38,525 nt of DNA from Klebsiella pneumoniae (GTDB taxonomy: Bacteria > Pseudomonadota > Gammaproteobacteria > Ga0077536). The DNA lies in assembly GCA_945861225.1 (NCBI GenBank), contig CAMATU010000011.1, positions 1 through 38,525 of the forward strand. Direction: 5' to 3'. Below the pieces are notes generated by a model. It had not been told where the DNA came from. It saw only the letters and a program-made list of their open reading frames with translations, and ran no database searches. Positions 25,081 to 33,557 of this stretch are shown here, one piece after another. A program made the translations under genes and the position numbers. Numbering within the stretch: the stretch's first letter is position 1; each line of letters opens with the position of its first letter.

Positions 25081-25848
25081 TCAGGTGGATGAGAGACTGC
25101 GTTTGGCCTCGGCAAACTTCTCCTCCAAGGTACGGCTTGCAATCCCGGCCTTGTCCGAATAGTTGCCGAGCAACGCGGAAATGATCGCGGCTTGGTTGTC
25201 GAAAGCAGAATAAGGCTTGCCAGCTGGCGACTTGCCAAGCATCAGCCCCAACATTGCGCCGATGATATTGAGATAGGTTTTTTCGGCACGTTCGTTCGGC
25301 GTACCTATCTTGTCGACTATCGAGCGCAATCCGGATAGTTCCAATTCCATTTGCGACTTTCCATCCGTCAGCCCGCGAATACGCTCGTTCGCTTGCTCAA
25401 GCAATTGGGCTTTCGCGTCATGGGCTGTTTTCAAAACGCGATAGCTTTCGGTGGTGATCGCGGAGTGCGCGCCGCGCTCGATTTCGTCAAACAAAAACTT
25501 CGGCTTGTTCGCTGGAAACGCGGCCGAGATCCAAGTCTTTAATGCTTCCCTCGATACAGTTCTACGTTCGGGTGCGACATGCTCCCCAGATGAAACCTGC
25601 CGACCCTCTCGTCGGTATTCCAATGCTCCGGACTCGATTGCTTCATGCATCGCTCTGCACCGTGGTTCTATACATGGCACAGCGGGATGCGAAACGATTG
25701 CGCGCCCTATGTCGACACACTGCTTAAGAATTGCGTCCACTTTGTCCGGTGGTACTCCGCACCAGAGTGCGGCGGCCACTGGGATGGGGTAATGGGTATG
25801 GTAGGCGCGGACATCCGCGCAATCGTCGGATTCCCAAGGCTGTTTCAT
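25081..25848 (-). CDS. hypothetical island protein, partner with the same C-terminal module
   Basis: A 255-residue protein. The N-terminal part (YPIPVAAALWCGVPPDKVDAILKQC...) looks helical and the middle is a coiled-coil-like stretch (AKAQLLEQANERIRGLTDGKSQMELELSGLRSIVDKIG). The C-terminal 65 residues (KTYLNIIGAMLGLMLGKSPAGKPYSAFDNQAAIISALL... EEKFAEAKRSLSST) match the end of its neighbour with about half of the positions identical by eye. It is the first gene of the two-gene unit. The start is set at the ATG at 25848; a longer frame reaches 25911. The function is unknown. Confidence 0.72.
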   Translation of the reverse strand: MKQPWESDDCADVRAYHTHYPIPVAAALWCGVPPDKVDAILKQCVDIGRAIVSHPAVPCIEPRCRAMHEAIESGALEYRREGRQVSSGEHVAPERRTVSREALKTWISAAFPANKPKFLFDEIERGAHSAITTESYRVLKTAHDAKAQLLEQANERIRGLTDGKSQMELELSGLRSIVDKIGTPNERAEKTYLNIIGAMLGLMLGKSPAGKPYSAFDNQAAIISALLGNYSDKAGIASRTLEEKFAEAKRSLSST

Positions 25849-26460
25849 ATGTGTTCCATTATGTCTCCACGCATCGGCCTGTAGGATACTATTAGAGCCG
25901 AGAGTATCCAAAATCAGCGCGATAACCGGCGATCAGTCTCGGTCGTCAAAGCTTTGAAGTCTTTATATGGATTTCGTCTCGCGAAAGTGTAGCCGCGCAA
26001 GCGCGTTGATAGTGCAATCCACGGATTAAGCGACCAGGTATGACAGAAAATGAAGTGGACCTACGGCTCGGGCGAACCCTATCTCTTCCGGTACATTTTG
26101 ATGAATAAGAAAGGGGTACAGTATCCGCGTGGTGAAATGCCAGCGCGCCGAGCCAGCATTTGGAACGCTCAACGGTCCTCCAGAAGGTCTGTACGTGAAA
26201 GTCCGCTAGCGAAGCGAATTGCGCGGTCAAGTCTGCGCCATGCCAGCGCGATTCATCCAGGATGGCTTTTAATCCGCTCTCAGTCGCCGGCTCGTCAATG
26301 TTCTGGAAGCCTTGCTCCATTTCCTTTGGCGCTAAAGGCCCCCAAATTCAAGAGATACACCGTAGGGCGCGACTGCTCACAGGGCGATGCCGGTCCGCGA
26401 TTGCGATGTGAGCAGGTCACGGCAGCACTTTTGACAATGACCGGCAAGGATTATTGATTC
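25849..26460. other. 612-base region between divergent operons
   Basis: Promoters for the paralogue pair (minus strand) and the RM locus (plus strand) should lie here. A 124-codon minus-strand frame (25946-26320) has an AAGGAA before its ATG but resembles nothing known and is probably not a gene. A TTGACA at 26431-26436 close to the hsdM start has no well-spaced -10. No other feature is supported. Confidence 0.4.
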
Positions 26461-27945
26461 ATGGGTCGCTCAACAGTTCATTACGCCGACAGCGGGACGA
26501 ACAACATTCTCAAACGGCTGCATAACAAGCTGCGTCCTGCCGGGACGCCGGTGCAGCGCGTTGAATACATCATCGAATTGCTGTTGCTCCGGATCTTCGA
26601 GGTCAAGCTGACGCAAGACTCAGAGTTCGCCCAACTTCGCGGCGCGTTCAATGGTGACAACGAGAAACTTTTGTTTAGCGAGCTTGCCGGTTTGCCAAAC
26701 GATCAAATCCTTCCAGCACTCAACCAAAAGTTCTTCCCCTTCTACGCCCAAATTCTCAGTGAGGCGCGCAAGGTCTGGAAAGGCAACCTCTCCACCAAAG
26801 TTCAGGACCAACTCGTCCTGATCGAGGAGGTCTTCAGCAACTCCAACTTTTCCAACAACGTCACGAGCGGAAACATGGGGGAGATCATCGGCCTCGTGGC
26901 GGAACTGGACAAGGACCGCCTGCTGAAAACTGACTTGCTAGGCGACGCCATCGAGTCGGCGCTGTCCGAAACGGGCGGAACGAAAGACATCGGATTACAC
27001 CGCACACCCGACCACATCCGCCAATTCATGGTTGGTCTCGTAGCACCGACGTTCGCCGACCAGATTTTCGATCCCACCGTCGGCACGGGCGGGTTCATGT
27101 TCGACAGCTTCGAGTATGTGATGCAGGGCGTAAGTCAGGACGGCCATTGGCCCAGAACGAAGTCGCATCCCGAACTCGCCGCGTGGTTCAAGGACTGGTT
27201 CGCCAAGCACCGCGTCCCGATGCCGTCCATCGAGACGACGACCGACTTCTACCGCACTGGCGTCGGGGGCATCGAATACCTCGGCATGGTCCGCAAGATG
27301 GCCGCGATCAACTTCTACGTGCGCGGCCTCAACCCCGGCAACATCCAGCAGGGAGACGCGCTGGAAAAGTTCGGCACGGAGATTCTGCCCAAGAGCAAGA
27401 CCGTCATCCTCGCCAACCCGCCATTCGGCGCGGAGCGCGACAAGGAATCTTATCCCAACGTCTGGAGCGAGTATCCGACCGAGAGCGAGACCACGATTCT
27501 CTTCGTGAAGCTCATGCTTGAATCGCTCAAGCCCGGCGGACGCTGCGCCGTCATCGTCTCCGAAGGTTTTCTCACTTGGGATCAAAACAGCGCCCGTGCT
27601 CTGCGCCGCGCGTTGCTGGACGAGTGCGATCTGCAAGCCGTCATCAGCCTCCCGCAAGGCGTGTTCGTGAGCAAAGGCGGCCAAGGGCCGAAAACCTCCA
27701 TCCTCTGCTTCGTCAAAGGGGGGCGCTCGCGCAACGTGTGGTTCTACAAGGTGACAAACGACGGCTACACGATGGGCACCAACCGCAAGCCCGTTCCCGG
27801 CTGCCAGCTTATGGAGGCGCTCGACCTATACCATCGCTACGTTCGCGAAGGCAAGGAGCCGCCAGAATTGCGACACTCTTTCTGCATTCCGACCGACTGG
27901 ATAAAAGCCCTCGACCCCCGGCGTGAAGGACAGAATTCGCGATGA
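26461..27945 (+). CDS. hsdM: HsdM-like N6-adenine methylase, 5' part of frameshifted M-S fusion
   Basis: The N-terminal helical HsdM domain is present (ILKRLHNKLRPAGTPVQRVEYIIELLLLRIFEVKL). It is followed by the methylase domain with the AdoMet-binding motif DPTVGTGGF (about residues 204-212) and the catalytic NPPF (about 319-322). The reading frame leaves the normal sequence after DWIKALDPR and ends 5 codons later. The missing C-terminal part of HsdM continues in the next frame from the GTG at 27923 (VKDRIRDETRAEI). Removing one base in the CCCCCGG run near 27914-27920 restores one frame of 839 residues. If the shift is real, the methylase lacks its C-terminal helices. It is the first gene of the hsdM-S-R operon. 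Confidence 0.88.
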   Translation: MGRSTVHYADSGTNNILKRLHNKLRPAGTPVQRVEYIIELLLLRIFEVKLTQDSEFAQLRGAFNGDNEKLLFSELAGLPNDQILPALNQKFFPFYAQILSEARKVWKGNLSTKVQDQLVLIEEVFSNSNFSNNVTSGNMGEIIGLVAELDKDRLLKTDLLGDAIESALSETGGTKDIGLHRTPDHIRQFMVGLVAPTFADQIFDPTVGTGGFMFDSFEYVMQGVSQDGHWPRTKSHPELAAWFKDWFAKHRVPMPSIETTTDFYRTGVGGIEYLGMVRKMAAINFYVRGLNPGNIQQGDALEKFGTEILPKSKTVILANPPFGAERDKESYPNVWSEYPTESETTILFVKLMLESLKPGGRCAVIVSEGFLTWDQNSARALRRALLDECDLQAVISLPQGVFVSKGGQGPKTSILCFVKGGRSRNVWFYKVTNDGYTMGTNRKPVPGCQLMEALDLYHRYVREGKEPPELRHSFCIPTDWIKALDPRREGQNSR

Positions 27946-28981
27946 AACCCGCGCCGAAATAAGCGCGAAGGCGGCAGAAGATAAAACCAAGCTCACCGAA
28001 AAGCTGGATGCGCAAGTGGCCGCGAAGAAACTCACGGCCGCCGAGCGCAAAGACCGCCTCTCCCAGCACGACGAACTGTGGCAGAGCAAAACCGAAAACG
28101 TGATCGCGCAGAAAATCGAGCGCGCCCATATCTACTCGTTCAACCTGTCGAACTACCGCAGCAGTCTCGCGCCAGAGCTGCTTGCGGCGTGGAAAGATTT
28201 CGCCGCGACTTACGTGCGCGAGGACGACCCGTCGAAGACACTGGAGAAGCAGTACCGCGCCATTGCCGCCGCCGCGCCGTATGAACTGGACGAACTGATT
28301 TCCGGCCTCGACCCGCGCCACACGCTGGAACTGGACATTGCTCGGCAATTCCTCACTGGCATCTCGCCCAACCTTTTCACCAAGCATCCGCACTTGCGGA
28401 CGTTGCAGGAAATCATTCGCAGCACAGAAAAAGCTCAACACGTTCAACTCAAAAGTATCCTGAAGCACTTTATTCGCCCGGTGCGCCTTGAGCCTGAAGT
28501 GACTTACAGGCTCGTGACCGTCAGACTCTACGGGAAAGGTGTGCAGCTGCGGAGCGAGACACAGGGTGCAGAGATCAAGGGGGCAAACTGGTTTCGCGTG
28601 GAGACAGGCGACTTGATTATGTCAAAGATTGATGCGCGCAACGGAGCTTTTGGAATCATTCCCTGCGACCTCGATGGCGCGATTGTGACTAACGAATTCC
28701 CAGTCTTCAGAGTCAGTTCGCCGGAATGGGTTGTGGATTTCCTCCTTTCCCTGCTGACGAGACCGCACTTCTACCAGCGGTTTGATGCAATGGTTTCGGG
28801 CGCGAGCGGCAGGAGGCGTGTCGAGCCAGCGGAATTCCTGGACATGGAGATTCCTGACGCGCCGCCAACGCTTCAGCGAGAGGTCGGCACACGAATTGTT
28901 GAGTTGAGGCAAGCCATCGCGGTAGCAAGCTCCGAACTCGAAGCCCTTGAAGAGAAGGTCAACGGCTTGATGGAGAACTAA
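27923..28981 (+). CDS. hsdS: HsdM C-terminus fused to a single HsdS-type target-recognition domain (3' part of the fusion)
   Basis: Residues about 1-170 are the C-terminal region of HsdM (DRIRDETRAEISAKAAEDK... IARQFLTGISPNLFTKHPHLRTLQEIIRS). The rest is one HsdS target-recognition domain: VTYRLVTVRLYGKGVQLR, FRVETGDLIMSKIDARNGAFGIIP, TNEFPVFRV, then RRRVEPAEFLDMEIPDAPPTLQREV, and a long helix at the end. Normal HsdS has two such domains. A single one implies a palindromic site read by a dimer, as seen in half-S proteins. The frame begins in the overlap with the upstream part; a one-base correction joins both. GTG at 27923 could allow separate expression. Only two bases separate its stop from the hsdR start. 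Confidence 0.85.
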   Translation: MKDRIRDETRAEISAKAAEDKTKLTEKLDAQVAAKKLTAAERKDRLSQHDELWQSKTENVIAQKIERAHIYSFNLSNYRSSLAPELLAAWKDFAATYVREDDPSKTLEKQYRAIAAAAPYELDELISGLDPRHTLELDIARQFLTGISPNLFTKHPHLRTLQEIIRSTEKAQHVQLKSILKHFIRPVRLEPEVTYRLVTVRLYGKGVQLRSETQGAEIKGANWFRVETGDLIMSKIDARNGAFGIIPCDLDGAIVTNEFPVFRVSSPEWVVDFLLSLLTRPHFYQRFDAMVSGASGRRRVEPAEFLDMEIPDAPPTLQREVGTRIVELRQAIAVASSELEALEEKVNGLMEN

Positions 28982-28983
28982 CC

Positions 28984-31383
28984 ATGCCCACCCGCCTCAA
29001 GACCGGCATTTTCGACAACGAAGCCTCGGCGGTGGACTTGAAGGTCTATGACGCGCTCAAAGATTTGAAGTGGATGCTGGGAGACACGCTGCTTTACCAG
29101 CCGAGCTACGCGCTCACCGCGGAGGAGCAGCGCGACTTTCCCGGCAGCAAGTCCATCAAGCCCGACTTCGTGCTCCAGGATTTGCAGGGCTTCGCGCTGG
29201 CCATCATCGAAAACAAGCTCGACGACCCGCAGAAGGCGTTGCCGAAGCTGCGGCTCAAATACAGCCGGTTGCTCAAGCCGCGCTTCCTCTACGCCTGCGC
29301 GGCGGACGGGGCGGGCGGGCTGAAGATTCTTTTCTTCGACCTGGCGTGGCGCGGCACGGATGCGGCGGAGTTCAAACCCATCGGCGAGTTCATGTCGCTG
29401 GAGGAAATGAAACTGAAGATTGAGCAGGGTCGACAGAAGCAGCGTGAGCAGACGATCACGATTGATACCACGCTGGCCGGGGGCTTCGACCCGGCGGCGG
29501 GCAAGGATCGTTACTACCAGCTCGATTGCATTCGCATCCTGCTCGACCTGTTTCGAGAGGGGAAATTGAAGATGCTCGTCCACATGGCGACGGGCCTCGG
29601 CAAAACGCGGACGATGGTGGCCTTCGCCAAGGCGCTGCTTGATTACGCGCTGGCCAAGCGCATCCTGTTCGTGGTGGATCGGCGCACGCTCGCGCGGCAG
29701 GCAATCAACAAGGGATTCAAGTTTCTCAGCCCGACCTACAACAGCCATTGGATCACGTCGGCAAGCTGGCGGGCGCACAAGAACAAGAACATCCACGCGG
29801 TGGTGATTGATACGCTGGAAATGCTGTACGACAAAATCCCCAGCAACTTCTACGACCTCATCATCGTGGACGAGTGCCATCGCTCTATCACGACGAACAG
29901 GAATCTGATTTTTGATCACTTCGTCTGCCCGCGCATCGGCCTCACTGCCACGCCGAAGATCGCCGTGCCCGCCGACGGCAGGCAAGTTGACCCAGAAGAC
30001 CTCGCCATCAACGACACCTACCGGCTGTTTGGTTGCGAATCCGGCAAGCCGGATTACGAATTCGATCTCACTCGCGGCATTGACGAAGGTTTCCTTGCGC
30101 CTTACCGGAAGGAGGAACACATCACTGCGCTAACGCAGGAAGCGATGGGTACGGGAGTGCTGTATGACCATCTACTCGATCCAGAGACGCGGGAGCGCAT
30201 TGATTTGCCGCAGCAGGAACAGATCGAATTGGAGAAGCTGAATAAGCGCATCCTGAGCGAAGAACAGGCGAAGCGTTGGGCGGAAATCATCCGCGAGAAA
30301 ACCGAATATGGCGAGAAGGTGCTGCTGTTTGCCGCGAGCCAAGCGCACGCACTGATGCTGGTCAAGGAATTGAACACGGCCTTCAATGACAAGGGCGAAA
30401 GCCCGCGCTACGCCGAAGCGATCATCTCCGAGAACGACGAAGTCAACGAATCGCTCAAGGAATGGTTCGAGCGTCCCTACTCGAATCCGCGCGTGGTCGT
30501 ATCCGTGGACATCATGAGCACTGGCGTGGACATCCCGTGTTTGCGCTACGTCGCCTTCGGCGCGCTCACCAAGTCCGTGGGCAAGTACCTCCAGATGCTC
30601 GGACGCGGCACGCGCCTCGACCCAAAGACCGGCAAGTTCAGCTTCACCATCCTCGACTTCGTGAAGCTCTGCGAACGGATGAGCGACAATGGCAAGGGCA
30701 CGCCGAGACCAAACATCAAAGTCGTCACCGGTAACGAGGGTGGTGGTGGCGGTGGTGGTGGCGGAATCGTCGTTGACGGCATCCTCGACAATCCCGACCC
30801 CGCGCATTTGATTCAGCGCACCGCCATTGAAAATGGCCACATTCGCGTCGTTGACAATATTCCGGTGGCCAAAGCGCGTGAGTTATTCGAGGAAGGCGTT
30901 AAATCGACCATGGACCCGCGTATTGCGCTACTGCGACGCAAAGCATGGGAGGACAAGGATTACCAGCCGACCGAGGAAGAACTGACGCTCATCAAGGAAT
31001 GGGCTGCTGCGCCAAATGTGTTTCTTTCCGAGGAGCAGCTTCAGTGGATTTACGAATACCCCGCCGGATCGGTCTGGGATTTCTTCCTCGCGGTGCTGGG
31101 AGTGCAGAAAATACCAACCACGCGTGAGCGCATCGAGGTAGGATTCGAGAGTTACCTGGGGCTCTATAATTTCACCGACGAGCAGGCGAGCGCGCTACGC
31201 AAGATCAAAGATGCCTTCGTCGCTAATCTATCGTCACGCGGGCGAGTCGATGTCGATGCGATCTTTGCCAATCCGATCTACGCTCGATTGATCGGTGATT
31301 TCGAAGACATCAATCGAAAATTCGATGGCAAGCTGCGCGAAATTTTGGACGGGATGCAGAGTAGCTTTGGGAAGGTGGCGTGA
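28984..31383 (+). CDS. hsdR: HsdR-like restriction endonuclease/translocase
   Basis: This 799-residue protein resembles the EcoEI-type R subunit. The N-terminal nuclease core has Asp61 (IKPDFV) and Glu76/Lys78 (AIIENK), the D...ExK triad. The SF2 helicase motor has Walker A in MATGLGKTRT (about 201-210), DECH (296-299) and TATP (about 321-324), later VSVDIMSTGVDIP and QMLGRGTR. It cuts DNA after ATP-driven translocation when the methylase fails to modify the site. A run of nine glycines (586-594) separates the motor from the C-terminal domain. The start overlaps closely with the M-S fusion, so M, S and R are one operon. All catalytic residues are present. Confidence 0.93.
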   Translation: MPTRLKTGIFDNEASAVDLKVYDALKDLKWMLGDTLLYQPSYALTAEEQRDFPGSKSIKPDFVLQDLQGFALAIIENKLDDPQKALPKLRLKYSRLLKPRFLYACAADGAGGLKILFFDLAWRGTDAAEFKPIGEFMSLEEMKLKIEQGRQKQREQTITIDTTLAGGFDPAAGKDRYYQLDCIRILLDLFREGKLKMLVHMATGLGKTRTMVAFAKALLDYALAKRILFVVDRRTLARQAINKGFKFLSPTYNSHWITSASWRAHKNKNIHAVVIDTLEMLYDKIPSNFYDLIIVDECHRSITTNRNLIFDHFVCPRIGLTATPKIAVPADGRQVDPEDLAINDTYRLFGCESGKPDYEFDLTRGIDEGFLAPYRKEEHITALTQEAMGTGVLYDHLLDPETRERIDLPQQEQIELEKLNKRILSEEQAKRWAEIIREKTEYGEKVLLFAASQAHALMLVKELNTAFNDKGESPRYAEAIISENDEVNESLKEWFERPYSNPRVVVSVDIMSTGVDIPCLRYVAFGALTKSVGKYLQMLGRGTRLDPKTGKFSFTILDFVKLCERMSDNGKGTPRPNIKVVTGNEGGGGGGGGGIVVDGILDNPDPAHLIQRTAIENGHIRVVDNIPVAKARELFEEGVKSTMDPRIALLRRKAWEDKDYQPTEEELTLIKEWAAAPNVFLSEEQLQWIYEYPAGSVWDFFLAVLGVQKIPTTRERIEVGFESYLGLYNFTDEQASALRKIKDAFVANLSSRGRVDVDAIFANPIYARLIGDFEDINRKFDGKLREILDGMQSSFGKVA

Positions 31384-31515
31384 AAAAGCTGGATTTTCTG
31401 CGCAGGTTCAACCGTGGTTATTGAAAGGCTCTTTTGAGTTTCCTTCGGCCCCGTGCGGCGCTGTACTTTCGCGCTGTCATCTCGTCCCTCACCAAAGGGG
31501 CTCACCTATAAAGCC

Positions 31516-32154
31516 TTACCAGTTCATCGGCTTGTGGATGGTTGTTCCAGGAATGGGATTGGGTAGTTGGCTCGATTCCAACATCCACCTGCGGATTGGC
31601 TTCACGAAGTCGGCATGCTGACTAAGCTGGCGAGAGGTCTTGCGCGTAGGCGCACCCGGCGTCACCACGCCGATGATCTTTCCATGTTGACACTTCACTA
31701 GCCGGAGTGACTCAGCTAGGTCCGAATCGTTGGACACGATCACCGCGCAATCGTAGGCGTCTCGCCACGCATCGTTGAGCACGTGCAAGGCGAGATTTAC
31801 ATCCGAACCTTTTTCTTCGTTCTTCCAAACGCTGACAGATTGTGGGGGAGGATTCGCGTGTTCCATCCGAACCTCATGACGCAGAAAATGACCGTAATGC
31901 AACTCCACCAGTGGGCAGTGCGCCTGCAAAGCGCGCAGGTAGGTGTCCTGTCGCACGTTAACATTGGGGTCGTTAGGAGTTGGCTGTACGCGCGCTGTGA
32001 AGTACTTCACAGTGACGATGGCGTTTTGGGCGCCGAGGACTTTACCAAATAGTGCGACCGGGTCTAGCCATTTGTAGTGGGTTCCCCGCACCGCGCCGTA
32101 GTAAAAATTGAAGCCGTCCACATAGACGACAGTGCGGTATAAGGGTTTTTGCAA
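31516..32154 (-). CDS. NYN-domain (PIN-like) putative ribonuclease
   Basis: A 212-residue protein with the LabA/NYN fold: YVDGFNFYYGA at the N-terminus, with the first acidic residue, EEKGSDVNLALHVLNDA in the middle, and VIVSNDSDLAESLRLVK, the D-x-D active site segment. NYN proteins bind metal and cleave RNA. It is convergent with hsdR, 132 bases apart, and downstream of the integrase, from which a terminator separates it. The start is a TTG (32154) with AGGG upstream; no ATG or GTG fits before the YVDGF motif. In defence islands such proteins are frequent, so it may be extra antiviral cargo; that is inferred. Confidence 0.85.
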   Translation of the reverse strand: MQKPLYRTVVYVDGFNFYYGAVRGTHYKWLDPVALFGKVLGAQNAIVTVKYFTARVQPTPNDPNVNVRQDTYLRALQAHCPLVELHYGHFLRHEVRMEHANPPPQSVSVWKNEEKGSDVNLALHVLNDAWRDAYDCAVIVSNDSDLAESLRLVKCQHGKIIGVVTPGAPTRKTSRQLSQHADFVKPIRRWMLESSQLPNPIPGTTIHKPMNW

Positions 32155-32171
32155 GTTATTCTGACCCTAGA

Positions 32172-32200
32172 AAAAGCAAGGGCCCCGAAGGGCCCCGCGC
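32172..32200 (-). terminator. rho-independent terminator after integrase
   Basis: On the minus strand GGGCCC-TTCG-GGGCCC forms a stable hairpin with a TTCG loop, followed by TTGCTTTTT. It lies about 100 bases downstream of the integrase stop codon and ends that transcript before the NYN gene. Confidence 0.75.
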
Positions 32201-32297
32201 CCAGCAGCCGAAGCCATTGGGGTAGTAGTCCAAGCATTGTAGTCAACGGCTGGTGTAAACAAAAGGTTTAGCGCGGTGCTGTAACGGTTATCTTCTG

Positions 32298-33557
32298 TTA
32301 CACGGCGCGCCCATGTAGGAGCACTACATCGGCGCCAGCTTTCAACTTATCGAGATAATCCGCCCACGCCTGCATCATCCGCTTCCGCTCGGGCAGGTGC
32401 TCCGCGCGATTGTATGCGGCGCGTACCCCGTCCCGCTCCGCATGCGCCAATTGCCGCTCTATCGCGTCTCGATTCCATCCCTGCTCGTTGAGCAGCGTGC
32501 TGGCCATACTGCGAAAGCCATGTCCGGTCATTTCGTCGCTGGTGTAGCCGAGACGACGCAACGCGGCGGTAATCGTGTTCTCGCTCATGGAACGGGCGCG
32601 AGTTCGAACACTCGGGAAGACATACCGGCTGCTCGTGCGCAGATCGCTGTAATTGGTCAACGGCTCTAGCTCACGCAGGATCGCAATCGCTTGTTGTGAT
32701 AAGGGCACGATATGTGCGTCCCGCATTTTCATTCGCTCGGCTGGAATCCTCCACACGCCACCCTTTAGATCAATTTCTGGCCATTCAGCTCGTCTCAGTT
32801 CGCCAGGGCGCACGAACACAAGCGGAGCAAGGCACAACGCCGCTTTGGTCACAGACGAGCCCTGGAAGCTCTCAATCGCTCTCAGCAGGGCGCCAACGGC
32901 CTTGGGATCAGTCACCGCCGCATGATGTTGGACTTTGTGTGGCTTGAGAGCGCCCCGGAGATCTGCTGCTGGGTCGCGCTCTGCCTGCCCGGTCGCGATT
33001 GCATATCGAAAAATCTGCCCGCAATACTGACGTAACCGCCGAGGCGTCTCGCCCAACTCCTGCGCTTCAGCGCGCCGCAGGACGGCGAGCAGCTCTGGTG
33101 CGTTGATCTTGGAAATAGGTCGGGTACGTAAGCGCGGAAATAGGTGCTTTTCCATGCGCATCATGATTCCGTCGAGCGTCGTTTGCTCAAGGCTTTTCGC
33201 GCGCTGTGAATGCCATTCGCGTGCGATAGCTTCGAAAGTGTTGGCACCAGCTTCGGCGCCGGCTGCCTTTTCCGCTTTGCGCGTAAGCGCAGGGTCGATG
33301 CCAGCTACCAGTTGCTTGCGCAGTTCGTCGCGCCGGTCCCGTGCCTCGCGCAGTGACACATCTGGATAAACGCCGACGGACAATCGCTTCTCTTTGCCTT
33401 GGTAGCGATATTTCAATCGCCACCACTTTCCGCCGGCGGGCGAAACTTCAAGGTAGAGACCGCGCTCGTCGCCCATCTTGTAAGGCTTGCTGGTTTTCGC
33501 GCCGCTCGGCGTGAGTCCGGGCTTGGCGTTACGAATGGCAGTATCAGTTAGCGACAT
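32298..33557 (-). CDS. P4-type tyrosine integrase
   Basis: A 419-residue integrase of the genomic-island type. Residues 1-95 form the arm-binding domain (MSLTDTAIRNAKPG... GGKWWRLKYRYQGKEKRLSVGVYPDVSLREARDRR). A core-binding domain follows (FEAIAREWHSQRAKSLEQTTLDGIMMRMEKHLFPRL), then the catalytic domain with RPGELRR, HGFRSMAS and AYNRAEHLPER (nucleophilic Tyr). The ATG overlaps the preceding arm-domain gene by 10 bases. It lies 0.6 kb from the tRNA-Thr gene whose 3' half is repeated at 15754, so it catalyses insertion and excision at this tRNA. It is intact, unlike its close relative at 14.8-15.7 kb. Confidence 0.95.
   Translation of the reverse strand: MSLTDTAIRNAKPGLTPSGAKTSKPYKMGDERGLYLEVSPAGGKWWRLKYRYQGKEKRLSVGVYPDVSLREARDRRDELRKQLVAGIDPALTRKAEKAAGAEAGANTFEAIAREWHSQRAKSLEQTTLDGIMMRMEKHLFPRLRTRPISKINAPELLAVLRRAEAQELGETPRRLRQYCGQIFRYAIATGQAERDPAADLRGALKPHKVQHHAAVTDPKAVGALLRAIESFQGSSVTKAALCLAPLVFVRPGELRRAEWPEIDLKGGVWRIPAERMKMRDAHIVPLSQQAIAILRELEPLTNYSDLRTSSRYVFPSVRTRARSMSENTITAALRRLGYTSDEMTGHGFRSMASTLLNEQGWNRDAIERQLAHAERDGVRAAYNRAEHLPERKRMMQAWADYLDKLKAGADVVLLHGRAV

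Noticed and set aside
25946-26320. 124-codon minus-strand frame between the paralogue pair and hsdM
   Set aside because: There is an AAGGAA before the ATG, but the protein resembles nothing known and its second half looks random.
26431-26457. Sigma-70 promoter directly before hsdM
   Set aside because: A TTGACA is present but the nearest -10-like sequence is too close (15 bases) and would leave almost no leader before the start codon.
28978-30120. 380-codon minus-strand frame opposite hsdR
   Set aside because: It is the complement of the well-supported hsdR gene and has no own motif.
30739-30765. CRISPR-like or microsatellite repeat region
   Set aside because: It is a short in-frame glycine-codon run inside hsdR. 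No spaced repeats or CRISPR array were seen anywhere in the window.
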